This document shows positions 1-10,400 of a DNA stretch of 64,000 nucleotides, in pieces (positions within the stretch are counted from its first letter, which is position 1; each line of letters begins with the position of its first letter). A program made the position numbers and the translations under genes. Location: the NCBI RefSeq assembly GCF_905404315.1, contig NC_066287.1:1116001-1180000 (forward strand), in the 5' to 3' direction. The stretch is from Leptidea sinapis. Its lineage: Eukaryota; Arthropoda; Insecta; Lepidoptera; Pieridae. The notes under the pieces were generated by a model, which did no database searches, had not been told where the DNA came from, and saw only the letters and a program-made list of their open reading frames with translations.

Positions 1-626
1 GGTCTCGAAATCTCGAGCGATTGCCAATTTCGTGGTCATCTGGAGGGCAAAGCCAAATTGGCTTAAAAAAAACTGGGCGTCATTAATAGAGCACGGCAAT
101 ACTTCAAGCCGGCCCACATACTAGCGCTCTACAAAGCGCAGGTCCGGCCACACATGGAGTATTGCTGTCATCTCTGGTGTGGCGCACCCCAGTATCAGCT
201 CGATCCATTTGACCGCGTGAAACGCAGAGCAGCTCGAATTGTCGGGGACCCAGTGCTCTGTGAACGGCTGGATCACTTGGCGTTTCGTAGAGACGTCGCC
301 TCATTGTGTCTTCTACCGCATTTATCACGGGGAGTGTTCCGAAGAGCTGGTTAACCTGATTCCTGCCGCCGAATTCCACCTTCGCACGACACGCCACAAG
401 TTAGGTTATCATCCTCACCATCTGGATGTGTGGCGATCCTCCACAGTGCGGTATTCAAGGAGCTTTCTTCCACGTACTACAAAGCTGTGGAATGAACTTC
501 CTTGTGCTGTGTTTCCGAGACGGTACGACATGGGTACCTTTAAAAAAAGCGCGTACACCTCAGAGATTGTGGGCGGCGATGACCCGTACGCTTGTGTGTC
601 CTCCCATTCCATAAAAAAAAGTAGAG
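1..626 (+). mobile_element. LINE-A fragment: 3' end of a jockey/CR1-type non-LTR retrotransposon
   Basis: The C-terminal part of a non-LTR reverse transcriptase is readable, broken by a frameshift near 235-305. Landmarks are RPHMEYCCHLW near 150, RRAARIVGDP near 225 and PRTTKLWNELP near 472. It runs into a short A-rich tail after 610 (ccattccataaaaaaaa), the usual 3' end of such elements. The catalytic RT domain would lie left of the window edge, so this is the end of a copy that starts outside. The same 3' segment recurs at 11897-12272, 43680-43850, 48480-48770 and 60650-61050. It is not a host gene. The clade call is by motif impression only. Confidence 0.8.
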
Positions 627-779
627 AATTTTTTTATATTATTTATAGTACTTGCACGCGCAGCTTCTGGATTACTTACAGGTTGTTCCGATATGATATT
701 AGAATTTGTACTGAAACATTGAAATTCGATTTTTTTTTTTAATTTAACATATATATTTAACCAAAATAATTACTCTTAT

Positions 780-1345
780 TATCTGTACATTGCTACCAAC
801 TAATAAGGTTAAGGAAAGGTCATTTATGCCTTTGCGATAGAACTGTGGTGATCTAGATTCGACAAACTGTGTATTTTGTACTGCCTCCTGAGAAGAAAAC
901 TTTTTATCGCGTAGAAAATTGTCCAAATCACGAAAAAGAAGGTAAGTAGTCCGTTAGAGCAAGGTCTGGCGAATACGGAGGGTGACGAATGGTTTCTAAT
1001 TGCAGTTCCTGTGTTCCAGTTTCTCGTGCTGTATGGGGTCTGGCATTATCATCGAGAAATAATGGTGAAGTTCGATGCATGAATCGGGGCTGTTTCACTC
1101 GTAGTTTTGCTATCACTGTTCGAAGTTCGGCAGAGTAGACATCTGCTGTTATTGGTCCCTCCGATCTGGTCAAACAGATCGCAGGAAGCTATAGTGAGAT
1201 AACACCATGCTGAGACCACCAAACGGTTTCTTTTTTAAGTTTTGCTTTAGGACACTGATGCGGCGTTTGACCTGGGGTCAGCCATTGCATTTTTCGCTTA
1301 CGGTTATCGTAAAGAGTCCACTTTATCGCATGTCAGACTTCGATC
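780..1345 (-). pseudogene. mariner transposase relic
   Basis: On the minus strand a mariner-type transposase can be followed in pieces: LYDNRKRKMQWLTPGQTP near 1265-1318, then WWSQHGV near 1210, then LFLDDNARPHTARE near 1030-1060, HPPYSPDL near 975, and a C-terminal piece with FLRDKKF near 900. DDNARPH and SPDL hold two of the catalytic acidic positions of the mariner DD34D triad. Frameshifts and stops (for example near 925 and 1195) separate the pieces. No terminal inverted repeats were seen. It is an old dead copy lacking its N-terminal DNA-binding half. Confidence 0.8.
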
Positions 1346-1493
1346 GATTAGTATGGACAAATCATTTATTTAATATACAAATTAATGACGATTATGAAAC
1401 CTTTAATGTACGCACGGGTAGTAACCGTAATAATAATAATAAATTCAAAAATAAAAATATATTATACACTTAAATCAGTTTTTTAATTTTTTT

Positions 1494-1780
1494 ACGTGAT
1501 ATCCCTCACTTCTGGGATTAAATATACAAATTTATATTTAGTACCAAAATTTATGGACGATGCGGGACTCAACCCTTGCTTTTGTTCATCTTTCAGGTTG
1601 TGGCTCCATCTACAGGATCTACTTTACAGTTGATAACCTGCTCAACCCCAATAATTTCATATTAGGAAATTTGTTTGTACAGTTTGTATTTTTTTTTGTT
1701 AAGCTAAATACCTCATCATCCATAAATTTTGGAACAAATTAAATTTGTATATTTAACCCCAGAAGTAAGCAATATCACGT
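1494..1780. mobile_element. T-element copy 1: TIR-bounded non-autonomous element
   Basis: The left end reads ACGTGATATCCCTCACTTCT and the right end is its imperfect inverse (AGAAGTAAGCAATATCACGT), with similarity continuing inward for about 40 bp. Inside lies GACGATGCGGGACTC, the inverse of a tRNA-like B-box segment that is complete in other copies of the family. Relatives are at 4664-4945, 21498-21690, 30636-30996, 32835-33050 and 54868-54955. In this copy most of the tRNA-like part is deleted. Confidence 0.6.
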
Positions 1781-2872
1781 TTAAAAGAATAGCAAAGTGA
1801 TTTATTTAAGTGAATAATTTATTTTTATTTTTGAATGAATTATTATTGAGGTTAAGTAGCTCTACCCGTGTTTTCATTCAAGGTCGCCATTGTAGCTGTT
1901 TCTTCTGCATGTCTATAATATGATGGATGTATCCTACGTGTATTACTGTGCGGTTGATAGTACTGGATATGCCTTATACACTAGCAACGCAGGTCTCTCT
2001 CGGGCAAAAAAAAAGGGTTGCGCATAAACTAATACATTTGTTGTATTACCGCTTTTCGACAACATTAATTAATGCCTCGCCTTACTAGGCGTTTAGGAAT
2101 ACTGACTATCGAAATTACAAGCCGTCATAAAGAAGGCAAATATTCGCTGTAGGCCCAGCATTAGAGAAAAAATATCAGAATGAATTACGATGCGCGCGCA
2201 CACCGTCACGCAAATTCGACACCCTGACGTTAGTTAGCCAACCAGACCCTTTGTATCATACTTCAGCTACCAAGACTCTTGTAACTCATAAGTATGTCTA
2301 CTGAACGTCAACCAATGAACGAGAATTAAATAAATTTCAATATAGGTAGGTATAATTTCAATCATTTATGTACACTATATAAGTACTTACAAGTTTTAAA
2401 ATAAAAAAATAATTTATCAAATCATATCAATATCAAATAATAAATTAAATTATGCGGTATAATAATAGTTTCAATTATTGTATTTTAAAACCTATTTCTC
2501 ACAATATTGTTTTTTCTACAAACGTAATAGTACAAGGAATCATTATTTTAAGGATTTTATTTAATTACGCCAAAGAACTTCTTGCGTGAGTTAAGAGTGA
2601 CAGCCCTACCCAAATAAGCTTTAGGTTACATTAGAGTGGGGAATATTTATTTGTAAGCATTAAAGTAAGTAGCTATATAAGGATTGTAATTAGTTAGTAG
2701 ATAGATTATTGTTATAATAGACTTGCGATGTAATTTTTTAAATAAATATATGTTTTTAAATAAACCTTGGCTCAACAACTTAATTCGTGCATACATAGGT
2801 TAGTACAACACACACTTTTTCTTTTGGTTGGTGATCATGGTAGTTTTCCAATTACAGCACTAAAGCGCATTA
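1781..2872. other. AT-rich intergenic DNA, no gene seen
   Basis: Short open frames only, with no recognisable protein similarity. Nothing readable beyond poly-A/T runs and scattered AATAAA strings (for example near 2740 and 2757), which are expected by chance at this composition. Confidence 0.5.
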
Positions 2873-3299
2873 AGGTACGGACAGACGCGCTCAAAAAAAG
2901 CTTGCTTTTAAGTATACTTAAAGTTAGCATGCTCATGCAACTGTTCACATTTGCCAGCAATAAGCATGCTCAAAGCAAACGTACCGGACAAACGTGCTGC
3001 TATTTGGCACCAGGCTCTTGGACAAAATGGATGTATATCAATAAAATAATCATAGTCGCCCGCCTCGGATCGAGATCAAATCGATAATAGCATGCTAATA
3101 AGCAAACCTGTTCAGATGCGCTCGGAGCACGCCCCCTTCTACCCGCGCCTCAGGTAGCATGCTGGAAAATCAAACGTCGGTTGATTTTTAAGCACGCCCT
3201 AAATAAGTATGCTCAATACAGTACACACGTGCTACTAATGAACACATGCTCAATAAAAGCATGCTTTCGTGCTAGTAATGAGCACGTCTGTCCGTACCT
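2873..3299. mobile_element. PIF/Harbinger-like MITE with TTA target duplication
   Basis: The left end AGGTACGGACAGACGCGCTC is mirrored by the right end GAGCACGTCTGTCCGTACCT. The element is flanked on both sides by TTA (2870-2872 and 3300-3302), the 3-bp duplication typical of PIF/Harbinger. At least seven GCATGCT or ATGCTCA motifs are spread inside (near 2929, 2964, 3090, 3158, 3208, 3246, 3260), like subterminal transposase-binding repeats. At 427 bp with no transposase reading frame it is non-autonomous. The flanks match a repeat whose uninterrupted copy lies at 18950-19045. Confidence 0.75.
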
Positions 3300-3302
3300 T
3301 TA

Positions 3303-3888
3303 AGCGGCATAATGCTCAACGTTGAATGTTTCAACTACAGCAGCGTTTTGCTCAATCGAGCACTGTCAGAAAATTAACAAGTGTTTTTTCTTTATGTTGG
3401 CTTTAATTTTATATTTATTACAATTATGGTTAGTAATATTGTTTATTGTTGAAAACATTTTTAAAGCTTTCAATGATAAAAGTTAATTCAGGCTGTGTTA
3501 AAAAATAAATGTAAGTATGGATGAAGATTACAATCATTGACCATTTTTTTAATATTCCCAATCTTTAATGTGAATACAATTTCATTGTAGAATTCGAAAC
3601 TATGATTAAATTTTATTTAACATAAATATAGATTATTTTGTTAACATTGCAATGGCATGAGCGAAGCAGACAATAAAGATTTTCGTGGTAAATAACATTT
3701 TATCAAAATGAAGATCTTTGAACATTTTTTTGCAATACAACACTTGCGCACTCTGCTGGTGCATTTGAAAACTAGTTCACGTTCCAATTAGGCATTAGCA
3801 CAATTCTGCATTGTGCCGATCTGAGTCGCATTATGCTCTGTAATAGGAAAACTACCATTAACTGGAAATTAGATAAAGGATTTTTTTT
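3303..3888. other. Non-coding DNA with dispersed repeat pieces
   Basis: 3303-3365 continues the host repeat of the MITE to its left (same family as 18950-19045). The segment near 3740-3795 is inverted relative to 16365-16420: both share the words for an AATTGGAACGTGAA-like stretch and a GTGCATTT/AAATGCAC stretch. No gene seen. Confidence 0.45.
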
Positions 3889-4125
3889 ACGAAAATAAGG
3901 GACGAGACGAGCAGGACGTTCAGCTGGTGATACTTGATACGCCCTACTATTACAATGTAGTGCAACTCCGGATTCTTGAAAAATTCGAAAATTCTGAGCG
4001 GCCAAAAACTGCGCTCGTCACATTGAGACATAAGATGTTAATTTCACTTTCAACGGCGCACATCAGACCGAAACACAGTAATACTTATACATTACTGCAT
4101 TACAACAGAAATAGGCGACGAGGAT
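3889..4125 (-). repeat. Rep-A retroposon copy
   Basis: Starts GGGACGAGACGAGCAGGACG on the plus strand, which is the inverse of the 3' end of a short retroposon family (3' end ...CGTCCCTTATTGTC then A-rich). Eleven copies are visible in the window. Just beyond it, 4129-4147 forms a small hairpin GTTGTCCA/TGGACAAC. Confidence 0.65.
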
Positions 4126-4308
4126 GCGGGTTGTCCATTCTGGACAACAAATAACTTACTAGTCCATCTGTTTACCACGATAAACATCCATTAATAGGAT
4201 TTATTTTTACTTATACACGCATAAAACCCTTCAATTCAATGCATGAAATAATAAATTCATTTCAAGCTAGGTTGATAATAAGAAAAACACAAATTAGTTG
4301 GTTTACAG

Positions 4309-4314
4309 TTTATT
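4309..4314 (-). promoter_or_regulatory. Probable polyadenylation signal of NACA
   Basis: AATAAA on the minus strand (TTTATT on plus), about 185 bases downstream of the NACA stop codon. It is the first canonical signal after the stop and gives a plausible short 3' UTR. Confidence 0.55.
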
Positions 4315-4497
4315 CATTTCTGCTATTTACATTCCCATATTCATCTGAACATCTGATATCTTTGACTTTCACCATTTTATCAAACTGGGGACAAGGATCT
4401 TCAACACAGAGTAAGTAAATTATTAAATACACCGTTGGTATCTTGTATGAACTTAATACTAGAGTTATCAAATAATGCTTGTTACTGCTTTGGCGGA

Positions 4498-7400
4498 TTA
4501 CATTGTCAGCTCCTGGAATAACAAAAAGCATTTGAGAAAATATGGTTCATTCATAGTCTGATACTTTTAGCATAAGATTGTGTTAAGGATTAGTGTTATA
4601 GTGTTAAGGAGAAGGTATTAAGTACATATTTATTGGTGATTACTTATCCGGAACAAACACATCAAATTTAATTTGTGTAATTAATCCCAGAAGTGATGGT
4701 AGGAGGAAAGAAATACCTACAGGATCTACTTTACAGTTGATAGCCTGCTCAACCCCAATATTTGCACATTAGGAAATTGAATTGTAGATGAAGCCACAAC
4801 CTGAGAGTTGAACAAAGCATACAAGATTTTATGACGATATGTCACTCGAAAGGTTGGTTAGAGCAGTGGCACGGAACGCTAGAAGTCATGGGTTCGAGGC
4901 CCACATCGTTCATAAAATTTTGTTTTTCAAATTTTATTTGTCTAAAGTAGGTAATTCAATTTTGAGAAAATGTGTTATTATGCCTTTATCAGGACCATGA
5001 ATTCCAAGTACTCAGGCTTACTTACAAGGCTTATACCTTGTGCAATAAGTATTTGCACACATTCTGTACTTTTCTTTTTATAGTCTCAATTACCTCAGGG
5101 ATTCCGGAGTTAGATGGTGGTCAATAAAAAAATCAGAATGCCAATTTGTCATTCAATGGTGAAGAGACCAAATTTGTTTGTTCATTCAACAGTGTCCAAT
5201 CTTAGGAGAATTAACTTCTGCAAAATATTTCTACTAAGTGCAAAATGTTTGTGCCTTTCACAGAGCACTGGATTTTAGGTAATGGCTAATTGTAAACATA
5301 ATTATGTATTAAAACCTGATATAATTTATATGTCCAGATAGAGGCTCTTGCTGTTAGGAAAAATATGACAATACATCAGGTTTATTACTTTATAATGATG
5401 TGCATGACAAGTTATGTCTTACACTCGCGATACATTAGCCACTTTGTGTTAGTGCTCGTGCATGGCTGAAAATAGAGGCTAACATTTCACCCCAGTAAAT
5501 TATCCAAGATTAAAACACTAATGTGATTCCTAGTAGACTGCAAGTACATCTTGTGTGATAAACCAACATACAAATGTCTTACCATTATAGCATTCACAAT
5601 ATCCGACTGGTTATTCTTTAATGCTCTGACAGCCTTCGCTCGAGATACATTTGCTTGTGACATCACTATTTCCACATCTTTCTCATCAACTCCAGTTTCA
5701 TCCACACCTTCCTCGTCTTCTTCTTCGGCAATTGGCGCTACGGTCTATAAAAAGTAAAGATAATAAAAATTCAGTTTCAGGCCCAAAAAATTAATTACTG
5801 TTATAAAATATCTATTGGATGAATGAATGAAAACTTTATTAATAACAAAAACAAGCACACACAAATAAATAAGAGTTAGATAAAAATAATTGTGGCTTAA
5901 GTATAATAAATAGAAATTGTGTTGGATTTCTTTTCGATATAATTTACTTCAGTATCTTTTTAAAACATAATATTTGCGTATACAATAACAACCACGCAAG
6001 GGCACAACAGATAATGTATTTTGTGAGCACTTTTTCTTATGACATCTAAAAATAATCGTTATTTTAGCCTAAACTATATACTATACTTATTTGTGTAGGT
6101 CCAAGTTATACATTCTAACATTTTTTTTAATTTATAACTTCACCAAATTATAAATATTCAAAATAAAATCTCTGCAAAGCAATGCAACAAAATATTCAAA
6201 TCATAACTCAGTTGAAAGAATTAAATTCAGTAAGTTTGAGATAAGTATGAGATAATGTTGCAAAAACTGTAACCTACCAATATCACACAGAAACAAGTCG
6301 ATAGGCGAATGAAATTTAGGTGTTATGTCCAATATTTCTTTATAATTTAATTTTCCATTTCTATCATTATGTCAAGAATATTTTAATTTCACACAGTAAC
6401 AACTGGTTATTATCTTTTGGAACCCTTTTCTGAACTCTATGTAACTGAGGTCTCAAAATGTTTCAACTTAAGTAAAAAGATTTATAAATGTAAGTGAATC
6501 ATTTATTCACTCACACTAAAATCAAATCAAATCAAAACAATTTATTGAAAGTAGGTATATACAATACACTTTTCCACATCATAAATACAATAGAATAATT
6601 TAATACATTATCGTAAAAATATAAATGTAACAATAATATCAATAAATATGTCAATAATAAAAATATAAAATATAAATGTCATCGATGGTATTGTACATAT
6701 AATAATAATAATAATAATAATACCTGTTACCTATCATCTATTTATTTTGTTTTGTCACTAAATTACAATTAGTGTTCCAAATAATTTTGTCATTTAAATA
6801 TTCTTCTATCTTATAATACGCATTTTGTGATATTATGCGCTTAATAACAAACTTAAAACTTATTTTCACTAAGACTTATAATATTTTCAGGTAATTTATT
6901 ATAACATTTAATACATAGGCCCATAAAAGAATTATTAACTTTAGACAATCTGTACTTTGGACATGCTAGTTTATATTTGTTTCTCGTATTAAAACAATGT
7001 TTATCACAATTTCTATCAAAAGTTTTAATATTTCTTCGAGCATACATAATATTTTCATATATATATTGTCCAGGCACCGTCATTATATTTATTTTTTTGA
7101 AAGGTTCTCTCAATGAATCACTAATTGCCCTTTTTTGTAGCATAAATATAGACTGTACATCAGCTGCTCGACCCCACAGCAGAATGCCATATGACATAAT
7201 GCTGTGGAAGTAACTAAAATAAACAATACGAGCTGTAGTTACATCAGCAAGCTGTCTTACTTTTCTTACAGCGTAAGCAGCTCAAATAAGTCTTTTCCCC
7301 AAATGTGAAATTTGAGGACTCCATTGCGATCTGGCATCCAATCTAATACCCAGGAAAATTGTTTCATTTACAAAATCCAGATTAACATTATCGAGAATAA

Positions 7401-10400
7401 TTCTGTTGGTATAATCCATCTTTTATAAGGAAAATTAGAGATTTTGATTTAAAAACTAAGTTATTCGCTGTAAACCATTGGTGAACAAGTTTGAGGACAC
7501 TATTTACTTTGTCAAAGTCTGGATTTATTTTATCAACCTCAAATAAAAGAGAAGTATTGTCTGCAAATAGAATAATATTGCACATATCCCGTACAAGGAG
7601 CAGTAAATCATTTATATAAACTAAAAACAAAAAAGGACCTAAAATAGATCCCTGTGGTACTCCCATTTTAATAAAGGAACCTTGCAAATTAGCTTCTTGG
7701 ATCTGTACCTTTCGAGTTCGGTTTTTAAGGTAGGACTTTAACAGATCATGTGCTCTATTTTTAAATCTGTAGTGTTCCAGTTTACAAAGCAAAGTATCAT
7801 GAGATACACAGTCGAATGCCTTAGACAAGTCACAAAATATTGCAATAATATTTTTAGATCTCTCCCAAGCCTGAAAAACATGTTGAAGAAGTACAGAGCC
7901 GGCATCGACAGTGCTGAGACCCTTAGTGAATCCAAATTGTTCGTTTACCAATATGTTACTTAAATGGAAGTGGGAGAGCATTTGGCTGAGCATAATTATT
8001 TCAAAAACTTTGCTCAGTACTGGGAGCACAGAAATAGGTCTACAATTACCAGGGTCTGTTTTATTCCCATCCTTCAATAATGGAACAACTTTGCTCACCT
8101 TCATTAAGTCTAGAAATTCTCCTGTGTCCACGCAGATATTAAAAAGTGTGGCTAAGTAGGGTGCTATTGTGTCAATTATATTATGACATAAATTGACAGA
8201 CATTCCCCATGTCCTCAGTATTTTTCTTACTAATTAATTTTAAAGTTTTAACAATGACTTTGGAATCTATGTGTCGAAACTTAAATAAATGATCACATGA
8301 AGGTGTTGATTTTTTTAGCAACTAAGTGGAAAGTAAAGCTGATGAATTCAAGTTTTCGGTAGTTTTTAAGGGAATATTAGCCGAAGTAGCTTTGAAATTC
8401 CTTTGCTATTTCTTTAGTACAACTAAATAGTTTATTATCCTTTATTATGGTAAAATCAGATACATGCTTTTTTATTTTGCCCATTTCGGCATTAATAATA
8501 TTCCAAATCGTTTTTATTTTATTATCTGATTTTTTTATTTTATTTTATATTATATTAATATGTGAAGTGCTTTGGCCTTTTACATGGTACACTGGTATTT
8601 TAATAAAGGTATTATGGGAACAGTTGAAGTATTCATAGAATAAAGGTTTTAATTTAACAACAAAACAAGCTGGGTTTTCAATGACGTGTATCATAATGCT
8701 ATATATGATATTATAGTATTACTAGTAAAACATACAAAAATAAACTATGTGTGTAGAAAGGTACATTCAAAGAAACAAAAAACTCTTCAGCTTTATAATT
8801 TAAAATTCTAATGTTTATTCTGTGGGTCAAATAAATAGCACTTTAACATGTTTTAAATCTTTCCCTTATAATTCATAGCCACTGTCATAATAATCAAATC
8901 ATAAATGTATTTATTATGTTATGTACATAATATATTGGTATATGGCAAGCAAAATTCCAATAAATGCCTTTAGGGTTAACTTACAATTTTAAATTAAGTT
9001 GTTATTTGAATATGGATACATCAGACACAGCCAAGGAAAATTTCATTATTAATCAAATTACTGTGAGATTTTTCATCATTTGTATCCATATATATAATAA
9101 ATATAAACAATATAGTAATAACAAACTAGTAAGCAACTTTGAGAATCAAGATCAACAATAACAGAAATACTTACAGTGCCGGATGTAGTTGTGTCGTTAC
9201 CAGTGGCAGCACTTTCCGGTGCCTTGAACCTCTCAGCGGCAGCCATGGTGGCCTGCTGCGACAGATCTTCAATCTTCGCCTCACCAAACACAATGTATGT
9301 GTCCGAGTGTGGGTTCTTGTAAACATCTGGCGAGTTGATCATAAACAGTATGTTCTTTGATTTCCTGATAGTTACACGAGTGACACCTGTGACCTGAAAT
9401 TGGTTTAATTGTAACAAAACTTTAGTTACACACATTTTTTCTTATACCTCTTTAAGTATGTATGTTTAGTCCGATTTTAAGGAAGTAAACTATTAAACTG
9501 CAGAATTTAATCAATAAATTTTGTCATTGACACACAAGATCAGTGAAAATATCGTTAGGTACAAACAATTTTAAGTACAGTTAATTCTCTGCAGTGAGCT
9601 TAACAAACTGAATAAGAACTCCCAACCACATTTACAAATATATTTTTTTTTAGAAAATATGGATCGACACAAGCATAATGTTCAGCTGAAGGTAATTGAT
9701 ACACTCTGCCCATTACAATGCAATGCCGCTCAGGGTTGTCAAAAATCCCAAAAATTCTGAGCAGCACTACAATTGCATGCGTCACCCTGAGACATGACAA
9801 GATGTTAAGTCTCATTTCACTAGCTATGGTGCCCTTCAGACTGAAATACATTACTGCTTCACGACAGAAATAGGCGCCATTGTGGTACCCATAATATAGC
9901 CGGCATCCTGTAAAAGCAAAGGAGCCTCCCACTGGTATGTGCTTTGATAAAACTGCAAAATAAATGATGTGTATTGGAGTAGCCGTTTTAGAACCGACAA
10001 TCATAATAATATGCTGTTGTTTATTTGAACCTAGTAATTATACATGTTTAATATATTATGTACCAAAATTATCTTATCTAGAAATATAACATTAGCAAAT
10101 TCCAGGTTCAAATAACACTTAAACATCAAATTAATTTAATTAGAATGCTGTGGTTGAGATAATGTTAATTCACCTAAAAATTGTTGCAATTTTAGATCCG
10201 TTATTATTATTTTTTTTGGCAATAGCCTAATTATATTAAAATTGACACATCAGACACAGCCAAGGTGAATTTCATTGTTTTATCAATTCATTGTTTAGTT
10301 TTATCATCATTTGTGTCAATCCAATACATTTATTAATGAAGGTTAGTGAGATTATGATTGCAGTTAGCTTGTTGACAGACAGACATACAGCAGTCTTAGT

